Shown: one piece after another, positions 7,254 through 17,341 of the stretch
Layout of the letters: each line of letters opens with the position of its first letter
How positions within the stretch are numbered: position 1 is the first letter of the stretch
From: Desulfarculus sp.
GTDB taxonomy: Bacteria > Desulfobacterota > Desulfarculia > Desulfarculales > Desulfarculaceae
Assembly (NCBI GenBank): GCA_016218705.1
Contig: JACRDC010000107.1
Coordinates: forward strand, 1 to 41,845
Length of the DNA: 41,845 nucleotides
Direction of reading: 5' to 3'
Notes under the pieces: model-generated
Told to the model about the DNA's origin: nothing
The model's database searches: none
The model's input: the letters and a program-made list of their open reading frames with translations, nothing else
Program-made: the position numbers and the translations under genes

Positions 7254-9785
7254 TTATTTGCCCGCCTGGTTCTTGGGCTTGGCCTTGGCCTTGGCGGCTG
7301 GCGGGGCCGCCTTGGGGGCCGTCGCCTTGGCCGGGGCCGGGGCCGGCTTGGCCGCCGGCGCCTTGGCCTTCTTCAGGGGTAAGAAGGCGTTCTCCACCAG
7401 TTCCTCCACCCGCTGCACGGGGACGAACTTCATGGCCTTCTTGACGTTGTCGGGGATGTCAATCAGGTCGCGCTGGTTGCGCTGGGGGATGATGACGGTC
7501 TTGATGCCGGCCCGGTGGGCCGCCAGGGCCTTTTCCTTCAACCCGCCGATGGGCATGACCAGGCCGCGCAGGGTTATCTCGCCGGTCATGGCCACGTCGG
7601 GGCGCACGGGCCGGCCGGAAAGCAGGCTGAACAGGGCCGTGAACATGGTCACCCCGGCGCTGGGGCCGTCCTTGGGGATGGCCCCGGCGGGCACGTGGAT
7701 GTGGATGTCCCGGTCGGCGTAGAACTCGGGGTCCACGCCGAAGTGGCTGGCCCCGGCCCGCAGCAGGGTCACGGCGGCCTGGGCCGACTCCTTCATCACG
7801 TCGCCCAGTTGGCCGGTGAGTGTCAGGCGGCCCTTGCCAGGCATGGAGCTGGCCTCCACGAAGAGGATGTCGCCGCCCACCGGGGTCCAGGCCAGGCCGG
7901 TGGCCACGCCGGGGGTGGCGGTGCGCAAGGCCGTCTCGGGGGTGATGCGCTCCGGCCCCAGTATCTCCTTGACCAGGTCCGGGGTGACGGCCACCTTCTT
8001 CTTCTCGCCCTCGGCGATGGCCCGGGCCGCCCAGCGGCACAGGGAGCCGATCTCGCGCTCCAGGTTGCGCAGGCCGGCCTCGCGGGTGTAGCCCTCGATG
8101 ACCAGGCGGATGGCCGCGTCGCTGATGGTCACCTGGTTGGGCTTGAGACCATGCTGGTCGCGCTGGCGGGGCACCAGGTATTTCTTGGCGATCTTGAGCT
8201 TGTCCATGGCCGTGTAGCCGGGTAGCTCCAGTATCTCCATGCGGTCGCGCAGGGGGGGCGGGATGGTGTCCAGCACGTTGGCCGTGGTGATGAAGACCAC
8301 CTTGGAGAGGTCAAAGGGCAGGTCCAGGTAGTGGTCGCTGAAGGTGCTGTTCTGCTCGGGGTCCAGCACCTCCAACAGGGCGCTAGAGGGGTCGCCGCGG
8401 AAATCGGCGCCCAGCTTGTCTATCTCGTCGAGCATGAAGACCGGATTTTTGGAGCCGGCGCGCCTGAGGGACTGCACCACCCGGCCGGGCAGGGCGCCCA
8501 CGTAGGTGCGGCGATGCCCGCGTATCTCGGCCTCGTCGCGCACGCCGCCCAGGCTGATGCGCGCGAACTTGCGCCCCATGGAGCGGGCGATGGAGCGGCC
8601 CAGGCTGGTCTTGCCCACGCCGGGAGGGCCGGCGAAGCACAGAATGGGGCCCTTCATGCCGGGGTTGAGCTTGCGCACCGCCAAATATTCCAGAATGCGG
8701 CGCTTGACCTTGTCCAGGTCGTAGTGGTCCTCCTCCAGGATGGCCCGGGCTTGGGCGATGTCTATGTCGTCGGCGGTCTCCTCGTTCCAGGGCAGGTTGA
8801 GTATCCAGTCCAGATAGGTGTTGATGACGTGATACTCGCTACTGGAAGCGTGCATCTTGGCCATGCGCGAGAGCTCGCGCTCGGCCTCGGCGCGCACCTG
8901 CTCGGGCAGGTCCTTGGCCTTGAGCTTGGCCTTGAGCTCGTCGGTCTCGCTGGCCTCGCCCTCGCCCTCCTCGCCCAGCTCCTTCTGGATGGCCTTCATC
9001 TGCTGGCGCAGGTAGTAGTCCTTCTGGGTCTTCTCCAGACCTTCCTTGACCTGCTTCTGTATCTTGCTGCCCAGTTCCAGCATCTGTATCTCGCGGTTCA
9101 TCAGGTAGGTGACCCGCTGTAGCCTGAGCTTGACGTCCAGGGCCTCCACCACGCTCTGGCGCTCCTCGGGCGAGAGGTTCATGGCGCTGGCCACCATGTC
9201 GCACAGGGCGCCGGGGTCGTCCACGGTGCTGACTAGGGAGTTGAGCTCCTCGGGCAGGTGGGGGGCCAAATCCAGCACCCGGCGAAACTGGGCGCGCAGA
9301 TTGTTGATCAGCGCCATGGTCTCCAGGTCGTCGCTCTTGATGTCCTCCACCGAGCGCACCAGGGCCTTGATGTAGGGCTCGGCCTGCAGGACGTGGATGA
9401 CCCGGAAGCGGGTGAGCCCCTGGGCGATGAGCCGCACGCCCTCGCCCTCCACCTTGGCCATCTTGAGGATCATGGCCGCCACGCCGACCTCGTGCAGGTC
9501 CTCGGGCCGGGGCGGTTTGTGCCCATCGGCCTGGGGTTTGGTGGCCACCAGGCCCACGATCTTGTCGCCGCTGACCACGTCGTCAATCAGGGCCATGTGC
9601 CGGCTCTCGCCGATGAGCATGGGCAGCACCATGCGCGGGAACATGCTCATGTCCTTGACCGGCAACAGCGCGATGGTCTCGGGCAACTGGAACTGGCCGG
9701 TGAAGGGGCGTCCCTCGCCGGGGGCGCCCTGGCTGACGCTAACGTCCACCGGTCCGTCGGGGCGCAGGGATTCGTCCTTGGTCAT
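7254..9785 (-). CDS. lon: ATP-dependent Lon protease
   Basis: An 843-residue LonA-type AAA+ protease. The N-terminal substrate domain starts with [19 protein letters not shown]. The coiled-coil middle leads to Walker [10 protein letters not shown] (Lys392) and Walker B VFMLDEID. The protease domain has the Ser709-Lys752 dyad in KDGPSAG and GGLKEK, with the same 43-residue spacing as E. coli Ser679-Lys722. The protein ends in an Ala/Pro/Lys-rich tail of about 40 residues beyond the usual end. It degrades misfolded and regulatory proteins in the cytoplasm. Hsp20 is 47 bp upstream and DnaK is divergent beyond that, so the three form a proteostasis block likely to be heat-induced together. Confidence 0.98.
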   Translation of the reverse strand: MTKDESLRPDGPVDVSVSQGAPGEGRPFTGQFQLPETIALLPVKDMSMFPRMVLPMLIGESRHMALIDDVVSGDKIVGLVATKPQADGHKPPRPEDLHEVGVAAMILKMAKVEGEGVRLIAQGLTRFRVIHVLQAEPYIKALVRSVEDIKSDDLETMALINNLRAQFRRVLDLAPHLPEELNSLVSTVDDPGALCDMVASAMNLSPEERQSVVEALDVKLRLQRVTYLMNREIQMLELGSKIQKQVKEGLEKTQKDYYLRQQMKAIQKELGEEGEGEASETDELKAKLKAKDLPEQVRAEAERELSRMAKMHASSSEYHVINTYLDWILNLPWNEETADDIDIAQARAILEEDHYDLDKVKRRILEYLAVRKLNPGMKGPILCFAGPPGVGKTSLGRSIARSMGRKFARISLGGVRDEAEIRGHRRTYVGALPGRVVQSLRRAGSKNPVFMLDEIDKLGADFRGDPSSALLEVLDPEQNSTFSDHYLDLPFDLSKVVFITTANVLDTIPPPLRDRMEILELPGYTAMDKLKIAKKYLVPRQRDQHGLKPNQVTISDAAIRLVIEGYTREAGLRNLEREIGSLCRWAARAIAEGEKKKVAVTPDLVKEILGPERITPETALRTATPGVATGLAWTPVGGDILFVEASSMPGKGRLTLTGQLGDVMKESAQAAVTLLRAGASHFGVDPEFYADRDIHIHVPAGAIPKDGPSAGVTMFTALFSLLSGRPVRPDVAMTGEITLRGLVMPIGGLKEKALAAHRAGIKTVIIPQRNQRDLIDIPDNVKKAMKFVPVQRVEELVENAFLPLKKAKAPAAKPAPAPAKATAPKAAPPAAKAKAKPKNQAGK

Positions 9786-9832
9786 GGTATATGCTCGCTC
9801 CCTTTTCTGACCGCCTGGCGAAAAGGCCAGGG

Positions 9833-10240
9833 CTAGCCGGCGGAGGAAAGGTCCTTGGGCAGAATGACGTACAACAGTCCCTCCTGGAACTTGGCGCGCA
9901 CCGCCGAGGCCTGAAAGGGCACCTCTATGCGGAAGGAGCGCGCGAAGCTGCCGGAGGCGATCTCCATGCGGTGGAAGCGTGCGCCGGGGTCGCAGCAGGT
10001 GGGGTGGCGGTGGCCGTAGATGCGCACCACCGGGCTGTCCACGATGACCTTGACGTCCTGGCGGACCACCCCGGCCACCTCGGCCACCAGGACCACGGCC
10101 TCGGGCGTCTCGTAGATGTCCACCGGCGGCGACCAGCCGCCGGCCTGCTCGCCGTGCTCCAGGCGGGTCATGCGCTCAAGCATCTGGCGCATGCGGTTGC
10201 CCAGCACATCGGCGCCCATTACTTTGATGGAAGGGGTCAT
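9833..10240 (-). CDS. Small heat shock protein, Hsp20/alpha-crystallin family
   Basis: A 135-residue small heat-shock chaperone. The alpha-crystallin domain runs from about 38 (WSPPVDIYETPEAVVLVAEV) to about 130, with the conserved hydrophobic strand RIYGHR, the FARSFRIEVPF segment and the late GLLYVILPK, equivalent to the usual A-x-x-x-n-G-v-L motif. There is no I-x-I/V tail: the protein ends DLSSAG right after the domain. Two adjacent cysteines (TCC) occur in the loop after RHP. It holds unfolding proteins for the DnaK system. It is the first gene of a probable Hsp20-lon unit and divergent from dnaK. Confidence 0.93.
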   Translation of the reverse strand: MTPSIKVMGADVLGNRMRQMLERMTRLEHGEQAGGWSPPVDIYETPEAVVLVAEVAGVVRQDVKVIVDSPVVRIYGHRHPTCCDPGARFHRMEIASGSFARSFRIEVPFQASAVRAKFQEGLLYVILPKDLSSAG

Positions 10241-10516
10241 GGAACCAACGCTCCTTGCTAGCGGCCAAGGGTTGAAGACGGCGATCCTGCCCGCGAAACC
10301 GGTGAATACCGGCCATGAAATTCACTATACCCTTGCCCCTGGCCCAAGAAAAGCCCCAACCCGCCGCCGCCCTTGACTAGGCCGTAACCGTTCTTACCTT
10401 TGGCTCATGAGGCCCTGGCCGGCGGTAACGCGCCGCCGGGGCCCATCCAAAAAAATAAACCCGTCCGCCGGGGCGGCAACGATTTAAGAAAAGCTATTGG
10501 GAAAGGATTACGACTC
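10241..10516. promoter_or_regulatory. Divergent Hsp20 / dnaK control region
   Basis: A 276-bp gap between two divergent heat-shock genes. Toward dnaK, TTGACT (10373-10378) is followed 16 bp later by TACCTT (10395-10400), a weak sigma-70-like pair. Toward Hsp20, the minus strand reads TATAGT near 10325 without a good -35 at the right spacing. I see no CIRCE inverted repeat and no convincing sigma-32 box. The dnaK ribosome-binding site is AAAGGA at about 10502-10507. Confidence 0.35.
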
Positions 10517-12448
<1,932 letters not shown>

Positions 12449-12495
12449 CATCAGACTCGGTGGCGGCGGCCCCGCCGCCACCGCCGCAAGCACCC

Positions 12496-12541
12496 CGCCG
12501 GGGCCCGCGGTCACCCGACCCGGGCCCCGGCGCCTTGTTTT
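12496..12541 (+). terminator. Rho-independent terminator after dnaK
   Basis: A perfect 12-bp stem (12496-12507 with 12521-12532) closes a 13-base loop and is followed by CCTTGTTTT. A second GC hairpin (12459-12467 with 12474-12482) lies just before it. Confidence 0.75.
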
Positions 12542-12670
12542 GGCCACAACAAGTGCACAAAAAAATACCCCCACGTCCCTGGGAGAGTGCTATCATGCCT
12601 TTAGCCCAACCTGCCTGGGAGACCAGCTTTGCGCGTCTTGCATCGCGGCCCATGCCATAAAAGGCAGCCC

Positions 12671-12799
12671 TACCTAACCAGTGACCACCATCGGCTCCTG
12701 CCGGGGGCGGTCTACCCCCGTACATGCCGGCGCTTGCCCGTCCCTGGACGCCCGGCGGCTCTCCGCCGCGGCCCAGGATAGACCATAACTGGTTAGGTA
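12671..12799 (+). promoter_or_regulatory. Structured leader of the first sCache gene, closed by a 12-bp inverted repeat
   Basis: TACCTAACCAGT at 12671-12682 pairs perfectly with ACTGGTTAGGTA at 12788-12799. Inside are smaller hairpins: CGGGGG / CCCCCG at about 12708-12727 with a 7-base loop, and GGCGG / CCGCC around 12753-12767. As RNA this would be a multi-branch fold ending 12 bases before the AAGGAGG of the sCache gene, the position of a translation-controlling leader. It matches no riboswitch I know. A small inverted-repeat DNA element is the alternative; no target duplication is seen. Confidence 0.4.
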
Positions 12800-12824
12800 C
12801 TTCTGCATGCCCAAGGAGGACGGG

Positions 12825-13289
12825 ATGAAAAGACGTTGGTTGCCGGTCCTGATCCTGGTATTGGCCCTGACCCTGGCCTGGGGTTCCCAGGCCAGCGCCG
12901 CCACCGCCGACGAGGCCAAGGCCATGGTGCAAAAAGCCATCGCCATGGCCAAGGAGAAGGGCCTGGATGAAACCTTCAAGGCCATTCGCGACAAGAACGG
13001 CCCCTTCTTCAAGGGGGAGCTGTACATTTTCGTCAACGACATGGACAAGAACATCACCCTGGTGCACCCTGACAAGCCCCAGATGGAGGGCAAGGACATG
13101 TCGGGGATCAAGGATGTGAAGGGCAAAATGTTTTTCTTGGAGTTCACCCGGGTGGCCAAAGAGCAAGGCTCGGGTTGGGTGGACTATTACTGGGCCAAGC
13201 CCGGCGAAAAGGACCCGGTGCTCAAGAGCACCTACGTGGAACGGGTGCCTGGCGGCAACGTGTACTTCGGCTGCGGTTTCTACAAGTAG
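12825..13289 (+). CDS. Secreted single-domain sCache_2 protein, copy 1
   Basis: A 154-residue periplasmic protein. The signal peptide covers about 1-25 (KRR, hydrophobic core, QASA cleavage). The mature protein is one sCache_2 unit: a long helix with A-x-x-M-V-Q-K-A, then GPFFKGELYIFVND, a THPD-like LVHPDKP, a G-K-D-M block, FFLEFTRVAKE, GWVDYYWAKPGEK and VYFGCGFYK at the end. Such domains normally form the sensing part of chemoreceptors and kinases; here no transmembrane or signalling part follows. The ATG at 12825 is preceded by AAGGAGG at 6-base spacing; an upstream ATG at 12807 lies before the ribosome-binding site. It is the first of a sCache-sCache-chemoreceptor series. The ligand is unknown; organic acids are common for this domain. 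Confidence 0.85.
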   Translation: MKRRWLPVLILVLALTLAWGSQASAATADEAKAMVQKAIAMAKEKGLDETFKAIRDKNGPFFKGELYIFVNDMDKNITLVHPDKPQMEGKDMSGIKDVKGKMFFLEFTRVAKEQGSGWVDYYWAKPGEKDPVLKSTYVERVPGGNVYFGCGFYK

Positions 13290-13658
13290 GGGCGCCGAGT
13301 GGCGCCTTGGGGAGACCAGGCCAGTTGGTATCGCGGAATTTACCCCAATGAAGGCAAGGAGTATACAGAGGAGAGACTAATCACCCCGGGGCCGGCGCCA
13401 CCGTCGGCGGCCTGGGCACCTTGTGTATGACATGCCCCCGGAGTAAAGCGGGGGCGGCGGGGGGGTGGGGGCCGCCCTCCGTCCCAGGTTTGGCGCCCCA
13501 ATTTTGGAACCGCAGCTTTGCGCCAATGCCTGCCTCGAGATGGATTAGGTTGGAAGGCCGCGTACTTGTCCGTCCCGCCCCGCCCCAGCCAGGGCGCGGC
13601 GCGCCAGGGCCAGCCGGGCCTTCATCTTGCCCGCAACCCTAGTACCACAAGGAGGCTT
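13290..13658. other. Intergenic region between the two sCache genes
   Basis: These 369 bp hold no gene I can support. Right after the first sCache stop there is a small hairpin (GGCGCC at about 13291-13296 and 13302-13307). CCCCCG / CGGGGG pair at about 13434-13453. The rest is GC-rich without a clear promoter. The length and the hairpins suggest that the second sCache gene may have its own transcription start or attenuation here. Confidence 0.4.
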
Positions 13659-13661
13659 ATG

Positions 13662-14129
13662 ATGAAGAAAGGCTTTTTGATGGCCCTGGCCCTGATGCTG
13701 TGCCTGACCTGGTCTGGCCTGGCCATCGCGGCGGAGGCCGATTCGCCGGACCAGGCCAAGGCCCTGGTCAAGAAGGCCGTGGCCATGGCCAAGGAAAAGG
13801 GGATGGACGAGACCCTCAAGGCCGTGGCCGATCCCAAGGGTCCCTTTGTCAGCGGTGATTACTACATCTGGGCCGGTGCCCTGGACAAGGTCATCATGGT
13901 GGCCCACCCCCATCAGCCCCAACTGGTCAACAAGGACCTGACGGTGTACAAGGACATCAAGGGCAAGCAGTTCTTCGGCGAGTTCGTGGTCAAGGCCAAG
14001 GAGGGCGGCGGCTGGGTGGACTACTACTGGCCCCGGCCCGGCACCAAGGAGCAGGTGGCCAAGTCCTCCTACGTGGAGGCCGTCCCGGGCCAAAACGTGT
14101 ATTTCGGCTGCGGTATCTATAAGAAGTAA
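13662..14129 (+). CDS. Secreted single-domain sCache_2 protein, copy 2
   Basis: A 155-residue paralogue of the preceding sCache protein. The signal peptide is about 1-24 (MKKGF, hydrophobic core, AIAA). The mature domain follows the same plan: QAKALVKKAVAMAKEKGMDE, GPFVSGDYYIWAG, VAHPHQP, a KDL-x-x-Y-KDIKGKQFF block, GWVDYYWPRPGTK and a closing VYFGCGIYKK. The regions that usually line the ligand pocket differ from copy 1 (IWAGALDKVIMVAHPH against IFVNDMDKNITLVHPD), which suggests different ligands. ATG 13662 is chosen because GGAGG at 13651 then has a 6-base spacing; ATG 13659 directly before it is the alternative. A chemoreceptor gene starts 108 bp downstream. Confidence 0.85.
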   Translation: MKKGFLMALALMLCLTWSGLAIAAEADSPDQAKALVKKAVAMAKEKGMDETLKAVADPKGPFVSGDYYIWAGALDKVIMVAHPHQPQLVNKDLTVYKDIKGKQFFGEFVVKAKEGGGWVDYYWPRPGTKEQVAKSSYVEAVPGQNVYFGCGIYKK

Positions 14130-14237
14130 CCTTTCGCTCCCGGCCCGTGCAACGGGCACGCCCGGGCGGGCCGGGAGCGGGACCAAATCCGGGCGCGCGG
14201 CCGTATAACCGGCTACGCCAACAGCGGGGTAAGGTAT

Positions 14238-16064
14238 ATGAGCCTCAGAGGCAAGGTGGTGCTGTTCATGGTCCTGGCCATGGTGGCCCTGGCCCTGGTC
14301 ACCGGCGGCAACTTCATCTTCCAGGGCAAGGTGGAACGGGCCGGTACCGTGAGCCTGGGGGTCATGGAGGCCCTGGCCAACCTGCAACAGGCCCGCGTGG
14401 CCGAGCGCACCTTTTTGCAGGAGGGCAACGCCGAGGTGGCCAAGCAGGGCGAGAGCCTGCTTGGCGCCGCCCACGACGGCCTGCTCAAGCAAAAGGACGC
14501 CGCCGGCTCCGATCAGGTGCGCCAGGAGTTGGAGACCGCCGCCCAGGAGGTGGCCGCCTACCGCAAGCTCTTCGGCCAGGTGCGCGCCAACGTGGAGCAG
14601 ATATTCAAGGGGCGGGCCGCCATGCTGCAATCGGGCATAAACCTGGCCGAGATCAGCCGCAAGAAGCTGGTGGAGCCCCTGATCCAGTTGGAGGGCGAGC
14701 TGTTTCTGGAAAGCGGCGCCGGCCTGGACGACTTCCTCACCAACCTGCGCAACGGCGCCAAGGAGATGGTGGCCCTGCAGAACCGCCTGGTCCTCAACGT
14801 GCAAGGCCTGTTCTTGAGCAACGACGAGAAGCACTTCCTGGGCGAGCAGAAGCAGATCAAGCAGGAGCGCGACCTCTTGGAGTACAACACCAAGGCGGTG
14901 CTGCCCAACCTCAAGCAAAAGGACCTGGCGGAGGGCTGGAACGCCTTCGGTCCCGACAACCAGGTCCTGGCCGAGACGGAGACCAAGCTCTACGAGGCCT
15001 GGAAGCAGAACCGGGAGTTGATGGCCAGCCTGGACAAGGCGGCCAAGGCCCTGGCCACCCGGGGCCAGCGCCTGCAAGAGGAAAGCCGCGGCGAGATGCA
15101 GGACACCGCCCGCTTGAGCAACATCCTGGGCCTGAGCGTCAGCGCCGGCGCCGTGGGCCTGCTTTTGGTCTGGGGCCTGTATCTCATCCGCAGCACCTTC
15201 GGCCCCCTGCGCCGCTCGGTGGACGCCCTGCATCAGGTGGTGGAGCAGGTGGGCTCCTCGTCCCAGGAGGCCCAGACGGTCTCCCAGCAGCTCTCCGACG
15301 GCGCCTCCCAGCAGGCCGCCAGCCTGGAAGAGACCTCGGCCTCCCTGGAGGAGATCTCCTCCATGACCCGGCAGAACGCCGACAACGCCGAGAGCGCCCG
15401 CCAGCTCATGGACCAGGCCCAGGGGCTCATGGAGCGGGCCGGCCAATCCATGGGCCAGATGAGCACCGCCATGGGCGAGATATCCTCGGCCAGCGAGCAG
15501 ATCAGCAAGATCATCAAGACCATTGACGAGATCGCCTTCCAGACCAACCTCTTGGCCCTCAACGCCGCCGTGGAGGCGGCCCGGGCGGGCGAGCACGGGG
15601 CGGGCTTCGCGGTGGTGGCCGAGGAGGTGCGCAACCTGGCCATGCGCGCCGCCGAGGCGGCCAAGAACACCCAGAACCTCATCCAGGACGCCCTGGGCAA
15701 GGTCAAGACCGGCGTGACCCTGGTGGGCCAGACCGAGACCGAGTTCAAGGAGATGGCCGGCGCCTCCCAGAAGAGCGCCTCCCTGGTGCGCGAGATCGCC
15801 TCGGCCTCCAACGAGCAGAGGGTGGGCCTGGAGCAGATCGCCAAGGCCGTCAGCCAGGTGGACCAGGTGACCCAGCGCAACGCCGGCCAGGCCGCCCAGA
15901 GCGCCGACTCGGCCGAGCAGATGCGCGGCCAGGCCGAGGTGCTCTCCCAGGTGGTGCTGGACCTGGTCAAGGTGCTGGAAGGCGGCACCGACGGCCAGGG
16001 TCAACCGCCGGCCCTGGAGGGACCGGAGGAGCGGGAACCCAAGCTTTTGCCCCACAAGGCCTAG
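14238..16064 (+). CDS. Methyl-accepting chemotaxis protein
   Basis: A 608-residue membrane chemoreceptor. TM1 is at about 7-29 and TM2 at about 295-318. The 265-residue periplasmic part is mostly helical and glutamine/lysine-rich, resembling a long helical-bundle sensor, with no sCache motif. The region after TM2 is short and poor in HAMP signature. The cytoplasmic signalling rod is clear; its kinase-contact tip runs from about 431 ([20 protein letters not shown], continuing through [17 protein letters not shown]-like sequence). Methylation-type [16 protein letters not shown] segments precede it. No CheR-binding NWETF pentapeptide is visible at the C-terminus (ends LLPHKA). The two free sCache proteins upstream may feed ligand information to it. 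The ATG at 14238 follows GGGGTAAGG. Confidence 0.95.
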   Translation: MSLRGKVVLFMVLAMVALALVTGGNFIFQGKVERAGTVSLGVMEALANLQQARVAERTFLQEGNAEVAKQGESLLGAAHDGLLKQKDAAGSDQVRQELETAAQEVAAYRKLFGQVRANVEQIFKGRAAMLQSGINLAEISRKKLVEPLIQLEGELFLESGAGLDDFLTNLRNGAKEMVALQNRLVLNVQGLFLSNDEKHFLGEQKQIKQERDLLEYNTKAVLPNLKQKDLAEGWNAFGPDNQVLAETETKLYEAWKQNRELMASLDKAAKALATRGQRLQEESRGEMQDTARLSNILGLSVSAGAVGLLLVWGLYLIRSTFGPLRRSVDALHQVVEQVGSSSQEAQTVSQQLSDGASQQAASLEETSASLEEISSMTRQNADNAESARQLMDQAQGLMERAGQSMGQMSTAMGEISSASEQISKIIKTIDEIAFQTNLLALNAAVEAARAGEHGAGFAVVAEEVRNLAMRAAEAAKNTQNLIQDALGKVKTGVTLVGQTETEFKEMAGASQKSASLVREIASASNEQRVGLEQIAKAVSQVDQVTQRNAGQAAQSADSAEQMRGQAEVLSQVVLDLVKVLEGGTDGQGQPPALEGPEEREPKLLPHKA

Positions 16065-16205
16065 CCCTGGCCGGCCCGGCCGGCCTCTGGTATGGTGATT
16101 CAAGCCCGGGCCGACGGCCAGGGATAAGGTCCACGATCAATCCGAGGGGGAGCGGAAAGCCCACGGCTTTCCCCTTCCCCTCCTTGCTTGCAAAGGCCAA
16201 CCGAC

Positions 16206-16874
16206 ATGGCAAACCAGGCCCCCGCTCCCACGCAAGGGCGCACCACCCTTTCGGAGCATCAGTCCAAGGAGTTCCTGCGCCAGTGGGGCATACCCTGCAC
16301 CCGCGAGGCCCTGGCCCACACGCCCCAGGAGGCCGCCGCCCTGGCCGGCGACCTGGGCTTTCCCGTGGCGGTCAAGGCCTCGGGGGCTGAATTGGCCCAC
16401 AAGTCTGATCTGGGCCTGGTGGAGCTGGACCTGCGCGGGCCAGAGGAGGTGGAGGCGGCCTGCCTCCGGCTCCTGGCGCGGTCGCCGGGGCTCACGGAGT
16501 TCCTGGTGCTGGAGATGGTGCCGGGCCGGCGGGAGCTGATCGCCGGCCTGGTGCGCGACCCCCTCTACGGGCCGGCGGTGATGCTGGGCCTGGGCGGGGT
16601 CATGGCCGAGGCCCTGGGCGACGTGGTCTTCCGGGTGGCGCCCTTGAGCCAGGACGACGCCCTGGACATGATGGAGGAACTAAAGAGCCGCAAGCTCCTG
16701 GGCCAGTTCCGGGGCGAGCCGGCCCTCATTCGCCCGGCCCTGGCCGAGCTGTTGGTCACCCTGGGGCAGATCGGCCTGGAGGCGCCCCAGGTGGCCGAAA
16801 TAGACTTGAACCCCCTCAAGATCGCCCAGGGCCGGCCCGTGGCCGTGGATGCCCTGGTGGTGATGGAGGGATAG
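16206..16874 (+). CDS. ATP-grasp protein, beta-subunit-like part of ADP-forming acyl-CoA synthetase
   Basis: A 222-residue ATP-grasp_5 protein. It has L-S-E-x-x-S-K-E-F-L at the start, VAVKASGAELAHKSDLGLV for nucleotide binding, EMVPGRRELIAGLVRDPLYGP and LGLGGVMAEAL, then FRVAPLSQDDALDM and the final EIDLNPLKI with AVDALVV. These match the beta part of ADP-forming acetyl-CoA synthetase, which converts acyl-CoA, ADP and phosphate to acid, CoA and ATP. The CoA-binding/ligase alpha part is not fused here nor found elsewhere in the window, so it must be encoded elsewhere or the protein has another role. ATG 16206 is used; the TTG at 16188 is less likely. Confidence 0.85.
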   Translation: MANQAPAPTQGRTTLSEHQSKEFLRQWGIPCTREALAHTPQEAAALAGDLGFPVAVKASGAELAHKSDLGLVELDLRGPEEVEAACLRLLARSPGLTEFLVLEMVPGRRELIAGLVRDPLYGPAVMLGLGGVMAEALGDVVFRVAPLSQDDALDMMEELKSRKLLGQFRGEPALIRPALAELLVTLGQIGLEAPQVAEIDLNPLKIAQGRPVAVDALVVMEG

Positions 16875-16984
16875 GGGGAAGCCAGGCGCGGGGGTCGAGT
16901 GCCTCGACTCCCAGCACGGGTCGGGAGGCGCCCTGGCCCAACCAGCCAAGCTGGCTCCCGTAGAAACCTTATCCAACATACAAG

Positions 16985-17013
16985 GGGCGGGGTTTGTCCC
17001 CGCCCGTGTTTTT
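16985..17013 (+). terminator. Rho-independent terminator after the ATP-grasp gene
   Basis: GGGCGGGG (16985-16992) pairs perfectly with CCCCGCCC (16998-17005) across a TTTGT loop and is followed by GTGTTTTT. It lies about 110 bp after the ATP-grasp stop. A small hairpin (GTCGAG / CTCGAC) lies at about 16897-16911. Confidence 0.7.
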
Positions 17014-17020
17014 GCCCATG

Positions 17021-17100
17021 GCCCCCCGGCGGGAGCCGGCGGCCTGGGCCAGCACGACAGCCGCAACGGACCCGTCCATGCCCCCTGGCGGGCGCGCCAC
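17021..17100 (+). repeat. GC-rich interspersed repeat R1, copy a
   Basis: It starts with CGGCGGGAGCCGGCGGCCT and continues to a CGGACCCGTCCATGCCCC core and GGCGGGCGCGCCAC. The same order of blocks recurs at 17185-17260, inverted at 22524-22600, and in part at 27454-27495. Confidence 0.6.
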
Positions 17101-17141
17101 CCCCTCACCCCGGCCCTCTCCCCCGGTGGGGGAGAGGGGGC
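17101..17141. repeat. REP-like palindrome of the CCCTCACCCC...CCCTCTCCC type
   Basis: GCCCTCTCCCCC pairs with GGGGGAGAGGG around a GGT loop, preceded by CCCCTCACCCCG. This is a wording seen in REP-type elements of many bacteria. It is wedged between R1 copies a and b. Confidence 0.6.
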
Positions 17142-17184
17142 AAGTCAGCCCGCGATGGACTCGCTTGTTTTTTGTTGTCCGATT

Positions 17185-17260
17185 GCCTGGCGGCGGGAGC
17201 CGCCGGCCTGGGCCATGACCGCAACCACAACCGACCCGTTTACGCCCGGCGCGGCTCGCG
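17185..17260 (+). repeat. GC-rich interspersed repeat R1, copy b
   Basis: It has GGCGGGAGCCGCCGGCCTGG followed by the core 17225-17247, which is identical over 23 bases to 27455-27477. Two hairpins of another family follow directly. Confidence 0.65.
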
Positions 17261-17270
17261 GCCCCGGGGT

Positions 17271-17297
17271 CCCCAAGAAAACGCAGTTTTCTTGGGG
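17271..17297. repeat. GCA-loop hairpin element H, copy 1
   Basis: CCCCAAGAAAAC, loop GCA, GTTTTCTTGGGG: a perfect 12-bp stem. It is preceded by GGGGT and followed by TGGC. Copy 2 starts 40 bp further on; copy 3 is at 41758-41784. Confidence 0.9.
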
Positions 17298-17310
17298 TGG
17301 CTTGCGGGGT

Positions 17311-17337
17311 CCCCAAAAAGGCGCAGCCTTTTTGGGG
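17311..17337. repeat. GCA-loop hairpin element H, copy 2
   Basis: CCCCAAAAAGGC, loop GCA, GCCTTTTTGGGG: a perfect 12-bp stem, again preceded by GGGGT. It ends five bases before the glgP stop codon, so it lies at the 3' end of glgP mRNA and may act as its transcription terminator or stability hairpin. Confidence 0.9.
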
Positions 17338-17341
17338 TGCT

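Noticed and set aside
10241-10516. CIRCE or sigma-32 element between the heat-shock genes
   Set aside because: No TTAGCACTC-N9-GAGTGCTAA repeat and no adequate CTTGAA / CCCCAT pair was found.
12671-12799. Cyclic di-GMP riboswitch in front of the sCache gene
   Set aside because: The conserved GEMM core sequences are missing; only a generic structured leader is supported.
13545-16103. Minus-strand open frame opposite the second sCache and chemoreceptor genes
   Set aside because: The product is a His/Leu/Gly-rich mirror of the chemoreceptor codons and has no recognisable family.
16985-17341. CRISPR array
   Set aside because: The repeats here are palindromes of several different families with irregular spacing, not direct repeats with unique spacers; no cas genes are near.
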